Shown here: positions 44,031 through 53,741 of the stretch, one piece after another
Layout of the letters: each line of letters begins with the position of its first letter
Position numbering within the stretch: the stretch's first letter is position 1
NCBI RefSeq assembly: GCF_008087345.1
Contig: NZ_VHIB01000011.1
Span: 180,070-244,069 of the forward strand
Direction of reading: 5' to 3'
Length of the DNA: 64,000 nt
DNA from: Nocardioides caldifontis
GTDB taxonomy: Bacteria > Actinomycetota > Actinomycetes > Propionibacteriales > Nocardioidaceae
Program-made: the position numbers and the translations under genes
The notes under the pieces: model-generated
What the model saw: only the letters and a program-made list of their open reading frames with translations
Database searches by the model: none
Told to the model about the DNA's origin: nothing

Positions 44031-45661
44031 CGGGACAGTGCAGTGCTGAGGTGGTCGCGCACCTCGGCGTAGGCCGCCAGCTCCGCCCGGACCGGGGCGA
44101 CCACGAGGTCGTCGGCGACCTCCGCCAGCGCGGACCGCAGCCGCTTCTCCGCGGCCCGTGCCCGGGAGCGGGCCACCCACCCGTTGACGACGCGGCCGAC
44201 CACGGCGAGGGCAATGCCACCGGCGACCCCGACGAGGAGGAGCAGCGTCGGCAGCGGGAGCCCCGAGCTCCGCGGCGTGTCCGGCCTCGGGAGCTGGAGG
44301 TACCCCATGACCGCGAGGACGCCCAGCCACACCGCTCCGCCGACGACGGCGAGCGCGAGCAGCAGCTGGAGGAGCCGGGCGACCCGCCACCAGACCGGCG
44401 TCCGGGAGGCGCCCAGGTCGGTGCCGACCACCGCGCGGTCGAGGGCGTCGTCGACGTCGGGGAGCCGCGAGACGGAGGCCTCGCGGACCGCCCGGGCCCA
44501 CGGAGGCGTGAGCGGGGCCCCCACCTGCTCGGCGACCTCGCGCACCGCGCCGTCGACCCGGGCCCGCTGCACGGGCGTCGGCTCGGGCACGGAGGCACGG
44601 CCGAGCCCGGTCAGCTCCTTGCCCGCCGGTCCGACGTCGAGGTGGAGCCGGCGCAGCGGGTCGGGGCGGAGCCGGGCGAGCCAGGCGACGAACGGCCAGC
44701 CGGTGTGCTGCCCGCCGCGGCGGGCCACCGAGCGCTCCACCGCCCGCACCACCGTCGGCACGGCGGCCGCGTCGGCGAACGCGGTCACGAGCGCACCCCG
44801 GTCGGGGTCACGCAGGCGGCGCGGGTCCACGTCGCCGTTGGCCTCCTGCAGCGCGCCCGCCGCCGCGGTGACGTCGGCCGCGAGCCGCGCGGCAGCCGCC
44901 TTCTTCTCCCGCACCTTGCGGGCCAGCAGGGCGCGCAGCTCGTCGATGCCGTCGCGGTGCCGGGCCGAGGTGGCGACGACGGGGATCTCCTCGAGCCCGT
45001 CCTCGGCGAGCCGCCGGTCGAGGTCGGCGAGCAACCCCTCGCGCTGGTCCGGTGCGACCTCGTCGACGTGGTTGAGCACCACGACCATCACCTCGCGGTG
45101 GCCGGCGAGCCGGCGGAGGTAGCGCTCGTGCAGCGCCGCGTCGGCGTACTTCTGAGGGTCGACCACCCAGACCAGCACGTCGACCAGCTCGACCAACCGG
45201 TCGACCTCGTGGTGGTGCTCGACCTCGGTGGAGTCGTGGTCGGGCAGGTCGAGGAGCACGAGCCCGTCGAGCTCCGGCGGGCCGTCGACGTGGTGGCGCC
45301 GGCGGACGTCCAGCCAGTCGAGGAGCTCGGAGCCGTCGTCGGGCCCGAGCACCGCCCCCGTGGTCACGGAGGTGGTCGGACGGCGGAACCCGACCGACGC
45401 CAGCTCGTCGCCGGTCACCGCGTTGAACAACGACGACTTGCCCGAGCCGGTCGCACCGGCCAGCGCCACCACCGTGTGGTCGCCCGACAGCGCGAGCCGT
45501 CCCTCCCCACGCCGCGCCACCGCCTCGACCCGGGCGACGAGGTCGTCGTCGAGCCGGCCGCGTGCCGTCTCCGCGGCGGCGCCGAGGGCGGCGAGCCGCT
45601 CGGCGACGGTCGGCCGATCCCGGCGCACCAGGCGGCGGGCGCCGTCCACGAGCGAGGTCAC
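44027..45661 (-). CDS. membrane-associated dynamin-like/YfjP-type GTPase (second of pair)
   Basis: A 544-residue GTPase. P-loop LAGATGSGKSSLFNAV (about 69-84), G3 LLDLPDHDSTEVEHH, G4 VVLNHVDEVAP. Two membrane helices lie at about 425-490 (LLQLLLALAVVGGAVWLGVLAV and LLLLVGVAGGIALAVVGRVV), with a helical tail. The GTG start at 45661 overlaps the preceding GTPase stop (GTGA). The pairing of two such GTPases recalls the IniA/IniC and DynA/DynB types, acting on membranes, but the role is not known. Confidence 0.82.
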   Translation of the reverse strand: MTSLVDGARRLVRRDRPTVAERLAALGAAAETARGRLDDDLVARVEAVARRGEGRLALSGDHTVVALAGATGSGKSSLFNAVTGDELASVGFRRPTTSVTTGAVLGPDDGSELLDWLDVRRRHHVDGPPELDGLVLLDLPDHDSTEVEHHHEVDRLVELVDVLVWVVDPQKYADAALHERYLRRLAGHREVMVVVLNHVDEVAPDQREGLLADLDRRLAEDGLEEIPVVATSARHRDGIDELRALLARKVREKKAAAARLAADVTAAAGALQEANGDVDPRRLRDPDRGALVTAFADAAAVPTVVRAVERSVARRGGQHTGWPFVAWLARLRPDPLRRLHLDVGPAGKELTGLGRASVPEPTPVQRARVDGAVREVAEQVGAPLTPPWARAVREASVSRLPDVDDALDRAVVGTDLGASRTPVWWRVARLLQLLLALAVVGGAVWLGVLAVMGYLQLPRPDTPRSSGLPLPTLLLLVGVAGGIALAVVGRVVNGWVARSRARAAEKRLRSALAEVADDLVVAPVRAELAAYAEVRDHLSTALSR

Positions 45662-47358
45662 GGCTCCCCCTGCAGCCGGGCGACGGTCGCGGCGGCGGAG
45701 CGGAGCCGCTCCCCCGCCGCCTCCTCGAGCCCCAGCCCCGCGAGCACCACGAGGTAGCGGTCGGCCTCGGCGGCGTACAGCTCTCCCACGCGTACGTCGA
45801 GCTCCTGCCGGGCCCGTTCGGCGAGCCGGCGCACGGCCTGGTCGCCGAAGACCGCCTCGAGCAGCTTCTGCCCGAGCACGGCGCTGCCGCCCGCGATCCC
45901 GGCCTCGGCGCCGGTCACGCCGGCGGTGTGGGCGAAGACGACGATCATCAGCGCCACCGAGAGCCCGTTGACCCCGAAGGCGAGGAACCGGGCGGTCGTG
46001 CGCTTCTCCGCACCCTCGGTCCGCACCATCTCGAGGACGTCCTTCTGCCAGTCACGGACCGAGCGCTCCGCCGCGCCCCGCAGCTCGCGCGACGCACGCG
46101 ACAGCGCCACCTCCGGCGGCGTCGAGTCGAGCAACCGCGCGCCCGCCTCCACCGAGGACCACGACCGCCAGGTGCGCTCCGCGGCCGCCTCGGCGTGCTC
46201 GAGCAGCAACGACTCCAGCCCGCTCTCGACGGCGACCGCGACCCGTTCCACCTGCGGCGGCCGGCCCCGGAACCACCCCGAGACCCGGTCGCGGACGCGG
46301 CCCACCCGGCTCTCCAGGGCGCGCAGCAGCTCGCCGGTGCCGACGAACTCCTGCCACCGCGCGAGCACCTCGCCGCGCAGCAGCGTGCCGTCGGCCGAGG
46401 CCTCGGCGACGTCGCGCCGGGCCTCCTCGTAGGCACGGTGCACGTCGGCGCGGAGCCGGGCCACGGTCTCGAGCTGCGCGGCGTGCGCCTCCGCGACCTC
46501 TCCGGAGCGCACCACGACGGAGCCGACGGCGCCCTCCAGGGTCTGCCGGACGACCGCCGCGCGGGCCTGGGCGTCCGCCGCCAGCCCGTCGAGCCAGCCG
46601 CGGATCTCCGCCACCGCGCTCCCGGGCAGCAGCCCGTCCTGGTCGACCGGCCGCTCCGCGACCGTGAACAGCGGCGAGCCCGGGAGGCCGCGCTCGTCGA
46701 GCATCTGCCGGAGGTGGCCGGCCACCTCCTCGCGCGCCCCGAGCGGGATGCGGTCGAGCACCACCGCCACCGCGGCGCTCCGCTCCGCCGCCGCGTGCAG
46801 GAAGTCCCACGGCACCTGGTCGGCGTAGCGGGCGGCGGAGGTGACGAAGAGCCACAGGTCGGCCGCGGCGAGCAGCTGGGAGGCGAGCGTCCGGTTGCGG
46901 GCCTCCACCGAGTCGATGTCGGGAGCGTCCAGGACGGCGAGCCCGACCGGCACCGAGTCGACCGCGACGAGCTGGAGGGAGCCGGGGTCGCGCGACGCGG
47001 TCGAGGTGCGGGCCAGCCCCGGGAGGATCCGCGCGTCGTCGAACCACCCGGCATCGGCGGGGTTGAAGGCCAGCACCGGGGAGCGCGTCGTGGGGCGGAG
47101 CACACCGGGCTCGCTGACCCGTCGACGTACGAGCGAGTTCACCAACGTCGACTTGCCCGCGCCGGTGGAGCCGCCGACGACGGCGAGCAGCGGCGCGTCG
47201 ATCCGGTGCAGCCGCGGCAGCACGTAGTCGTCGAGCTGGCCCAGCAGCTCCGTCCGGGCGGCCCGGGCACGGTCGGCGCCCGGCAGCACCAGGGGGAGCG
47301 AGACCGATGCGAGGCGACCCCGCACCTCCTCCAGCGCGTCGACGAGGACGTCGGTCAC
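45658..47358 (-). CDS. membrane-associated dynamin-like GTPase (first of pair)
   Basis: A 566-residue GTPase with P-loop VVGGSTGAGKSTLVNSLV, G3 VLDAPDIDSVEARN, and G4-like AVVLDRIPLGA (no canonical NKxD). A helical middle domain and a membrane hairpin (VNGLSVALMIVVFAHTAGV and AGIAGGSAVLGQKLLEAVFG) follow. GTG 47358 overlaps the PrsW stop (GTGA) and has GGGAGGGG upstream, so it is preferred to a GTG at 47385. Coupled to the second GTPase. Confidence 0.82.
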   Translation of the reverse strand: MTDVLVDALEEVRGRLASVSLPLVLPGADRARAARTELLGQLDDYVLPRLHRIDAPLLAVVGGSTGAGKSTLVNSLVRRRVSEPGVLRPTTRSPVLAFNPADAGWFDDARILPGLARTSTASRDPGSLQLVAVDSVPVGLAVLDAPDIDSVEARNRTLASQLLAAADLWLFVTSAARYADQVPWDFLHAAAERSAAVAVVLDRIPLGAREEVAGHLRQMLDERGLPGSPLFTVAERPVDQDGLLPGSAVAEIRGWLDGLAADAQARAAVVRQTLEGAVGSVVVRSGEVAEAHAAQLETVARLRADVHRAYEEARRDVAEASADGTLLRGEVLARWQEFVGTGELLRALESRVGRVRDRVSGWFRGRPPQVERVAVAVESGLESLLLEHAEAAAERTWRSWSSVEAGARLLDSTPPEVALSRASRELRGAAERSVRDWQKDVLEMVRTEGAEKRTTARFLAFGVNGLSVALMIVVFAHTAGVTGAEAGIAGGSAVLGQKLLEAVFGDQAVRRLAERARQELDVRVGELYAAEADRYLVVLAGLGLEEAAGERLRSAAATVARLQGEP

Positions 47359-48578
47359 CGAGACCCCTCCCAGGTCCGGGACCACGGGTCCCCCGCGCTG
47401 CGCAGCACGAGCACGTGGGCGCGCAGCGCGGCCAGCCGGGCGGCCATCGGCGCCCCGCGCGCCGCGAAGTCCGGGGGCGCGGTGCCGCGCAGGACCCGGC
47501 TGTGCAGCGCGGCGAGCTCGATCGCCTGCTGCTGGTACTCCCGGACCAACCGCTCCGCGGCCGGTCCGCCGGTGAGCGCGGCGTTCGCCCGGGCCTCGCG
47601 TCGGCCGGGGAGCCGGGCCAGCCAGTGCACCTCCTGGCGCGGGAGGTAGCCGCGGTCGGCGAGGTCCGCCAGGGCCCGGGCGAGCAGCCGCCCCTCACGC
47701 ACGCGGAACCAGGCCGCGAGCCCCACCAGGACCAGGAACCCCGGGACCATCGCGAAGAGGTAGGTGAGCACGAAGTACTCACCCTCGTAGAGGAAGGCCG
47801 ACCCGTTCCAGGCGGCGTGCAGGGCCACGGCGACGACGTACCCCACCACCGGCGCGACCACCCGCACCGCGGGCGAGCGGCTGCTCACCATCAGCCCGAC
47901 CCCGATGCCGATCGCCGAGGTGAACAGCGGGTGGGCGAACGGGCTGAAGACGCCGCGGAGCACGAACAGGGCAGTCGCCGACTCGAGCCCGCCGGCCCCG
48001 AAGTCCGGCCCCCCGGTGTAGGCGCCGGCGAAGTACAGGATGTTCTCGGTGAAGGCGAACCCCACGCCGACCAGCCCGGCGTACACGAGGCCGTCGAGGA
48101 CGCCGTCGATGACGTGGCGCCGCGACCAGAGGAGCAGCAGCACGAAGAGCCCCTTGCCGGCTTCCTCGGTCACCGGCGCCACGACCACCGCGGACCAGAC
48201 CGCGTCGCTGCCGTTGAGCAGCTGGTCGGCGCTCTGGAGCACGACGCCCGCGGCGGTGGCGACCAGCGCACCCCACAGCACGGCCACCAGGAGCAGCCGG
48301 ACCGGCTCGGGCTCGTAGCGGTCGAGCCAGAGGTAGCAGGCGACCAGCGGGCCGACCGGGAGCGCCGCGAGCAGCAGCCCGATCGCCAGCGCGTCGGGTC
48401 GCCCCGAGGCGAGCAGCACCAGCGCGACCACACCGGCGCCGACCACGAGCGCCACGGTGACGACGACGGTGAACAGCGCGCCGCGCACGCCGTGCTTGCG
48501 CGTCACGGCGGGTGGGACGACGGGGAGCGCGTGGCCGCCGGGGACAGGGCCCGGGCCGTCTCCAGCGGTCCAGGTCAT
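47355..48578 (-). CDS. PrsW-family intramembrane metalloprotease
   Basis: A 407-residue membrane protein with about eight helices. The catalytic features are VAPVTEEAGKGLFVLL (EE), GVGFAFTENILYF (E) and FAHPLFTSAIGIGVGL (H), as in PrsW, which cleaves anti-sigma factors in Bacillus. The last 130 residues are cytoplasmic and Arg-rich, without a named domain. The substrate is unknown. It is coupled to the two downstream GTPases by GTGA overlaps, a three-gene unit. Confidence 0.87.
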   Translation of the reverse strand: MTWTAGDGPGPVPGGHALPVVPPAVTRKHGVRGALFTVVVTVALVVGAGVVALVLLASGRPDALAIGLLLAALPVGPLVACYLWLDRYEPEPVRLLLVAVLWGALVATAAGVVLQSADQLLNGSDAVWSAVVVAPVTEEAGKGLFVLLLLWSRRHVIDGVLDGLVYAGLVGVGFAFTENILYFAGAYTGGPDFGAGGLESATALFVLRGVFSPFAHPLFTSAIGIGVGLMVSSRSPAVRVVAPVVGYVVAVALHAAWNGSAFLYEGEYFVLTYLFAMVPGFLVLVGLAAWFRVREGRLLARALADLADRGYLPRQEVHWLARLPGRREARANAALTGGPAAERLVREYQQQAIELAALHSRVLRGTAPPDFAARGAPMAARLAALRAHVLVLRSAGDPWSRTWEGSR

Positions 48579-48660
48579 GGCTGCAGGCTATCCGCCGCCG
48601 CCGACAACCCTCCCCCGCGACGGTGGCCCCCGTTCCCGCACCGGGTCGTAGGGTGGAGCG

Positions 48661-50079
48661 GTGAGCGAGAAGCCGATCACCCCCGAGGAGTCGAACACCG
48701 CAGGCCACGACCAGGCGGTGCCGCCGGCGTACGCCGAATTCATGCGCACCGGCTGGGGCGACCGCGAGCTGGAGCTGCCCCCGCACCCCGTCGCGCCGTG
48801 GGCCGCCGCCCGCCGCCAGCGGCTCGCCGAGCTGCTCCCCGGCGAGCGGCTCGTGGTGCCCGCAGGCACCTTCAAGGTCCGGGCCAACGACACGGACTAC
48901 CGGTTCCGCCCGGAGACCGCGCACACCCACCTCACCGGCAACCAGACCTCCGACGCGGTGCTGGTGCTCGACCAGGGTGAGGCGGTGCTGTACGCCCGGC
49001 CGCGCTCCTCGCGCGACACCGACGAGTTCTTCCGCGACCGCGTCTACGGCGAGCTCTGGGTGGGCCGCCGGCCGTCGCTGCGCGAGATGTCGGACAGCCT
49101 CGGCATCGAGTGCCGCCACATCGACGAGCTCGAGGCGACGCTCTCGACCACCGGCAAGACCCGCGTGCTTCGCGGCGTCGACGCCCGGGTCGATGCGCTC
49201 GTGGCGCCCGACGAGGCGCGCGACACCGAGCTGGCGACCGTTCTCTCCGAGCTCCGGCTGGTGAAGGACGACTGGGAGCTCGGCCAGCTCCAGGAGGCCT
49301 GCGACATCACCACGCTCGGGTTCGAGGACTCGGTGCGCGAGTGGACGCGCGTCCTGGAGCACGGCGAGCGGTGGATCGAGGGCACCTTCTTCCGACGCGC
49401 ACGCGCGATGGGCAACGACATCGGCTACGACTCGATCGTCGGCGGCGGCAAGCACGCCACGACGCTGCACTGGATCGACAACACCGGGCCGGTGACCCCG
49501 GGCGAGCTGCTGCTGCTCGACATGGGGGTGGAGGCGACGACGCTCTACACCGCCGACGTGACGCGGACGATCCCCGTGTCCGGGACGTACACCTCGCTCC
49601 AGCGCGACCTGTACTCCCTCGTCCTCGCCGCCCAGACCGCCGGGATCGAGCAGGTGCGCCCGGGTGCGCCGTTCCAGGCTCCCCACCAGGCCGCGATGGC
49701 CGTGCTCGCCCACGGGCTCGAGGACCTCGGGCTGCTCCCGGTGTCGGCCGAGGAGGCGCTCTCCCCCGACAGCAAGGTCTACGCCCGCTGGACGTTGCAC
49801 TCCACCAGCCACATGCTCGGGATGGACGTGCACGACTGCGCCGCCGCACGCACGGAGCTCTACCCGCGCGGCGACCTCGAGGAGGGGATGGTCCTCACCG
49901 TGGAGCCCGGGCTCTACTTCCAGGAGGACGACCTGCTCGTCCCCGAGGAGATGCGCGGCATCGGGATCCGGATCGAGGACGACGTCGTGGTCACCGCCGA
50001 CGGCTCCCGGAACCTGTCGGCGGCCCTGCCCCGCGAGCCGGGCGCCGTCGAGGAGTGGATGGCCTCGCTGCGCGGGTGA
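48661..50079 (+). CDS. Xaa-Pro aminopeptidase (M24B)
   Basis: A 472-residue cytosolic metallopeptidase removing N-terminal residues preceding proline. The N-terminal AMP_N domain (YRFRPETAHTHLTGNQTSD) is followed by the pita-bread domain with metal ligands in LLLDMGVEATTLYTADVTRTI (two Asp), HSTSHMLGMDVHD (His), TVEPGLYF (Glu) and GIGIRIEDDVV (Glu). GTG 48661 follows GGTGGAG. Divergent from prsW. Confidence 0.92.
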   Translation: MSEKPITPEESNTAGHDQAVPPAYAEFMRTGWGDRELELPPHPVAPWAAARRQRLAELLPGERLVVPAGTFKVRANDTDYRFRPETAHTHLTGNQTSDAVLVLDQGEAVLYARPRSSRDTDEFFRDRVYGELWVGRRPSLREMSDSLGIECRHIDELEATLSTTGKTRVLRGVDARVDALVAPDEARDTELATVLSELRLVKDDWELGQLQEACDITTLGFEDSVREWTRVLEHGERWIEGTFFRRARAMGNDIGYDSIVGGGKHATTLHWIDNTGPVTPGELLLLDMGVEATTLYTADVTRTIPVSGTYTSLQRDLYSLVLAAQTAGIEQVRPGAPFQAPHQAAMAVLAHGLEDLGLLPVSAEEALSPDSKVYARWTLHSTSHMLGMDVHDCAAARTELYPRGDLEEGMVLTVEPGLYFQEDDLLVPEEMRGIGIRIEDDVVVTADGSRNLSAALPREPGAVEEWMASLRG

Positions 50080-50088
50080 GGGCGCGGC

Positions 50089-51585
50089 TCAGCGGCGTCT
50101 GACCGTGAGGCCGCGCCGCCCCGGCGCGTCCACCTCCAGCGCGACCGGCGCCTCGGGGAGGGCGGCCACCTGCTGCCACGCGCCGGGGACCTGCGGCAGC
50201 ACGAGGTGGCCCAGCCGGGCGGAGAACCGCAGCAGCCAGGGACCGTCCGTGGGCAGCGATGCGGGGTCCAGCGTGACGGTGTGGAGGGCGCCCCCGGCCT
50301 GCACCGGGAGCTCGACATCGGCGCCGGCGTCGTCCACGAGCACGCAGCCCAGCGCCATGTCGGGCAGCCGCGCGAAGCGGCCCGAGCGGGGCCGGCCCGC
50401 CACCCTCACCATGCCGTCCAGGACGTCTACGCCGACCACGTCGACCCCCCAGCCGAGGTCGCGGGCGCGCAACCGGCGTACGTCCGTGGGCGGCTGCGCG
50501 TGCGGCCCGACCACGCTCGGGACCACGGCCCGCACCTCCCCGTCGACGACCTCCGCGTCGAGGCCACCGGGGTGCTCCCGGAGGTGGGTCACCAGCGCGG
50601 TCGCGGCGTCACGGTCCCCGTCGAGGACGAGCGAGGCGGTGAGCCGGTGCGCCGCGAGCAGGTGGCACCCGGCGACCACGTCGTGGTCGGCGACCGCTCG
50701 GAGCCCGTTGCGGAGCAGCGCCCAGTAGGTGTCGTCGCAGGTCGGCAGCTGCTCGAGGTAGGCCGGCAGGTCGCCGAGCAGACCGTGGGTGCGCCACACC
50801 CGCGCGACCTCCGCGTTGCCGGACTCCTCGACCTCGCGCGACGTGAGCACCTTCGTGGCCACCCGGTCCTGCAGGTCGTCCAGCCGCCACCGGCCCTGGG
50901 TGATCGAGGTGCCGTCCGGCCGCACCCTCCAGAAGTACGCCGGCCGCTCGAGCACGTCGATCGTGGCGGCCCGGAGGTACGCCGCGGTCATCCCGACCTG
51001 GTCCTCGTAGCGCAGCCGTTCGGGGAACCGAAGCCCGGCCCTCTCCCAGAAGCTGCGGCGGAACACCTTGCTGGGCGTGAGGATGTCGCGGGTGACCTCC
51101 GGGAACTCCTCCAGCCGGACCCTGGTCCGCCGCTCCCGGTGCACCGCGGCGATCCAGGCCGGCACCGCGGCGTCCGCGAGCCGCATCCCTCGCACGGCGG
51201 CACCGGTCGCGAGGTCCGAGCCGCTCTCCTCCAGGGTCGCGACCAGCTCGCCGTAGGCCCCCGGGAGCATCGCGTCGTCGGAGTCCAGGAAGGTGAGGTA
51301 CGTGCCCGTGGCGTGCGCGGCCCCGAGGTTCCGCGCCCCACCGGGGCCCCGGTGGTCGCAGCGGAGCGCCACCCCGCCGAACCGGCCGCGTGCCGCACGC
51401 AGCGCGACCTCGAGGGTGTCGTCGGTCGAGGCGTCGTCGACGAGCACCAGCTCGAGGTCGTCGACGCCCTGGTCGACGAGGCTGTCGAGGCACTCCTCGA
51501 CGTAGGCGGCGGTGTCGTGGAGGGGCACGACGACGCTCAGCGACGGTCCGCCGGCTCCCGCGAGCGCGGCCCTGAGACTCCGCAT
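50089..51585 (-). CDS. family 2 glycosyltransferase with C-terminal extension
   Basis: A 498-residue protein. Residues 15-240 are a GT-A domain (LSVVVPLHDTAAYVEECLDSLV, LVLVDDASTDDTLEVA, and the DxD-like FLDSDDAM). The C-terminal 230 residues form a beta-rich segment (VELPVQAGGALHTVTLDP, VALEVDAPGRRGLTV) similar to the accessory region of TarS/TagF-like transferases. It probably adds sugars to a cell-surface polymer. ATG 51585 is chosen, since upstream residues are not GT-like. It stands alone. Confidence 0.83.
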   Translation of the reverse strand: MRSLRAALAGAGGPSLSVVVPLHDTAAYVEECLDSLVDQGVDDLELVLVDDASTDDTLEVALRAARGRFGGVALRCDHRGPGGARNLGAAHATGTYLTFLDSDDAMLPGAYGELVATLEESGSDLATGAAVRGMRLADAAVPAWIAAVHRERRTRVRLEEFPEVTRDILTPSKVFRRSFWERAGLRFPERLRYEDQVGMTAAYLRAATIDVLERPAYFWRVRPDGTSITQGRWRLDDLQDRVATKVLTSREVEESGNAEVARVWRTHGLLGDLPAYLEQLPTCDDTYWALLRNGLRAVADHDVVAGCHLLAAHRLTASLVLDGDRDAATALVTHLREHPGGLDAEVVDGEVRAVVPSVVGPHAQPPTDVRRLRARDLGWGVDVVGVDVLDGMVRVAGRPRSGRFARLPDMALGCVLVDDAGADVELPVQAGGALHTVTLDPASLPTDGPWLLRFSARLGHLVLPQVPGAWQQVAALPEAPVALEVDAPGRRGLTVRRR

Positions 51586-51643
51586 CGTCGCTCCCCCCGG
51601 CTGCACGGCGACCCTAGCAACCGACGGTGGGTAGCCTCGGTGC

Positions 51644-52492
51644 ATGGAGCTGCTGCTGCTCGTCGGGATCGCCGTGCTCGTCTGGATGGTGGTGCGGTCC
51701 GCCCGCCAGCCCTCGGTGGGGGCCCAGCGCCCCCCGCAGCTGAGCGCGGCCGACCTGCAGGCCGCCCGCAGCGCCGCGGAGGAGGACGTGACCCGGTTCG
51801 GCGAGGAGCTCCAGCGGCTCGACCTCGACGTCCAGCTCGCCCACACCGACGAGGCGATGATGCAGGACTGGCAGCGCGCCCTGGACTCCTACGAGTCGGC
51901 GAAGCGCTCGCTGTCGATGGTGCAGCGGCCGGAGGACGTCCGCCACGTCACGTCGGCGCTCGAGGACGGCCGCTACGCCGTCGCCTGCGTGCGGGCCCGC
52001 CGAGAAGGCAAGCCCCTGCCGACGCGCCGGCCGCCGTGCTTCTTCAACCCCGCCCACGGCCCGTCGACCACCGACGTGCAGTGGGCGCCCCCGGGCGGCC
52101 AGCCGCGCCAGGTCCCGGTCTGCGCCGCGGACGCCGACCGGCTGGCCCAGGGTGCCGAGCCCGACGTGCGCACGGTCCCCCAAGGGGCGGGCCGGGTGCC
52201 GTACTGGCAGGGCGGTCCGGCGTACTCGCCGTGGGCGATGGGGTACTTCTCGGGATTCGCGATGTCCGGGCTGCTTCCCGGCATGCTGATCGGCGGGGTG
52301 CTCGCCTCGTCCTGGGACGCCGAGGGATACGCCCCCGCCGACGCGGGCGACACCGGTGACGCCGGTGGTGACGCCGGTGACACCGGCGGTGACACCGGCG
52401 GTGACACCGGGGGCGACTTCGGGGACGCCGGTGGTGACTTCGGCGGGGGCGACTTCGGCGGGTTCGGGGACTTCGGGGGCTTCGACTTCTAG
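51644..52492 (+). CDS. membrane-anchored hypothetical protein with Gly/Asp repeats
   Basis: A 282-residue protein. One N-terminal membrane helix (LLLLVGIAVLVWMVV), then a helical domain (DLQAARSAAEEDVTRFGEEL) and a CFFNPAHGPSTTDVQW segment, a second hydrophobic patch (AMGYFSGFAMSGLLPGMLIGG), and a C-terminal tail of about 60 residues built of GGDTGGD and GGDFGG units. The tail DNA is a near-perfect short tandem repeat. A related layout is known in TPM-less YgcG neighbours. Function unknown. Confidence 0.7.
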   Translation: MELLLLVGIAVLVWMVVRSARQPSVGAQRPPQLSAADLQAARSAAEEDVTRFGEELQRLDLDVQLAHTDEAMMQDWQRALDSYESAKRSLSMVQRPEDVRHVTSALEDGRYAVACVRARREGKPLPTRRPPCFFNPAHGPSTTDVQWAPPGGQPRQVPVCAADADRLAQGAEPDVRTVPQGAGRVPYWQGGPAYSPWAMGYFSGFAMSGLLPGMLIGGVLASSWDAEGYAPADAGDTGDAGGDAGDTGGDTGGDTGGDFGDAGGDFGGGDFGGFGDFGGFDF

Positions 52493-52677
52493 CGGCGACG
52501 CAGGATGCGGCTCAGCATCCCGCCGGCGGCAGCCGCCTGGCTCGCCCTGCGGCCGGTGCCCCCGCTGCGCATGCCGGTGCCGCCCGGGCGCCGTGCGGCC
52601 GGCACGGTGCCTCGTCGTCGAGCGCCTCCTCCGGCCACGCCTCCGGCGATCCGGCTCACGGTGCTGATCAGGCTCAT
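52489..52677 (-). CDS. small basic hypothetical protein
   Basis: A 62-residue protein very rich in Arg, Gly and Ala ([29 protein letters not shown]). GAGGAGGGAG precedes ATG 52677, which supports expression. It overlaps the convergent gene's stop by four bases. It might interact with nucleic acid or membranes. Confidence 0.5.
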   Translation of the reverse strand: MSLISTVSRIAGGVAGGGARRRGTVPAARRPGGTGMRSGGTGRRASQAAAAGGMLSRILRRR

Positions 52678-52755
52678 CGTGGTCTCCCTCCTCGTGGGTA
52701 CGACGCAGAGGTACCCGCCGTCCTTCGGGAAGTACCGACCGCGGCGGTCGGAACC

Positions 52756-53703
52756 TCAGGAGGCGACAGCCGCGCCGAACCTGCGGGCCGCACGGTCGAC
52801 CAGCCCGACGAGCTCGGCGGGCTCCTCGACGGTGAACGGCGCGTCGACGTTGGCGAGGACGAACATCGGCCAGTCGAGGGTGTCGGTGTCCATCGTCATC
52901 CGGCACCCCCCGTCGACCGGTTCCACGGTCGCCCAGCGGCCGACCACCCCCGCGACCGTCTCCGCGTCGGTGCCGAACCGGACCCGGACGGTGTAGCGGG
53001 TGGGCATCGCCGAGATGCTCTGCCGCACGAAGGCCAGCGCGTCCTCGGCGGGCAGGTCGCGAGGGCGGAACCGGGTGCCGCCGAGCTCGGGCTCGCGGAT
53101 CCGGTCGACGCGGAAGGTCCGCCAGTCGTGGCGGTCGCGGTCGTGGGCGACGAGGTACCAGCGGCTCCCGATGGCGACGAGCTGGTGCGGTTCGACGTGC
53201 CGCCGGCTCTCCTCCCCGGTCCGGGTCGCGTAGCCGAACCGGACCACCTCGTCGTCGCGGCAGGCCTGGGCCAGCGTGGTCAGGGCGTGGGCGTCGATGC
53301 TCGGCCCACGCCAGGGCGCGGGGACGGTCTGGGACTGCAGCGCGTCCATCCGGTGGCGGAGCCGCGGCGGCATCAGCGCGATCACCTTGGTCAGCGCCTG
53401 GAGCGCGCTCCCCTCCATCCCCTGCACGGCGCCGGCAGCCGAGGTGCGCAGCCCCACCGCGATGGCCACCGCCTCCTCGTCCTCGAGGAGCAGCGGCGGG
53501 AGCGCGTTGCCGGCACGGAGCTGGTAGCCGCCGGCCTGGCCGCGGACCGCGTCGACGTCGTACCCGAGGTCGCGGAGCCGGTCGATGTCGCGGCGCAGGG
53601 TGCGGGGGCTGACCTCGAGCCGGGTGGCGAGCTCGGTCCCGGGCCAGTAGCGGTGGGTCTGCAGCAACGAGAGGAGCTGGAGCATCCGGGCGCTGGTGGA
53701 CAT
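52756..53703 (-). CDS. YafY-type HTH/WYL transcriptional regulator
   Basis: A 315-residue regulator. The N-terminal winged HTH is MLQLLSLLQTHRYWPGTELATRLEVSPRTLRRDIDRL, and the WYL domain has HQLVAIGSRWYLVAHDRDRHDWRTFRVDRI, with a WCX-like C-terminus. WYL proteins sense ligands or DNA ends. It is divergent from the ABC exporter genes by 62 bp, with a GGCCAG-gaa-CTGGCC palindrome between, so it probably controls them and itself. Confidence 0.9.
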   Translation of the reverse strand: MSTSARMLQLLSLLQTHRYWPGTELATRLEVSPRTLRRDIDRLRDLGYDVDAVRGQAGGYQLRAGNALPPLLLEDEEAVAIAVGLRTSAAGAVQGMEGSALQALTKVIALMPPRLRHRMDALQSQTVPAPWRGPSIDAHALTTLAQACRDDEVVRFGYATRTGEESRRHVEPHQLVAIGSRWYLVAHDRDRHDWRTFRVDRIREPELGGTRFRPRDLPAEDALAFVRQSISAMPTRYTVRVRFGTDAETVAGVVGRWATVEPVDGGCRMTMDTDTLDWPMFVLANVDAPFTVEEPAELVGLVDRAARRFGAAVAS

Positions 53704-53726
53704 GGACCGAGAGTAGTTCTCATTGC

Positions 53727-53741
53727 GGCCAGGAACTGGCC
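53727..53741. promoter_or_regulatory. candidate operator palindrome
   Basis: GGCCAG-gaa-CTGGCC lies in the 62-bp divergent promoter region between the WYL regulator and the ABC exporter. It is the only clear dyad in that gap. Confidence 0.5.

Noticed and set aside
45562..47649. 695-residue plus-strand frame opposite the GTPases
   Set aside because: Low-complexity shadow translation; the minus frame has P-loop motifs and coupled starts.
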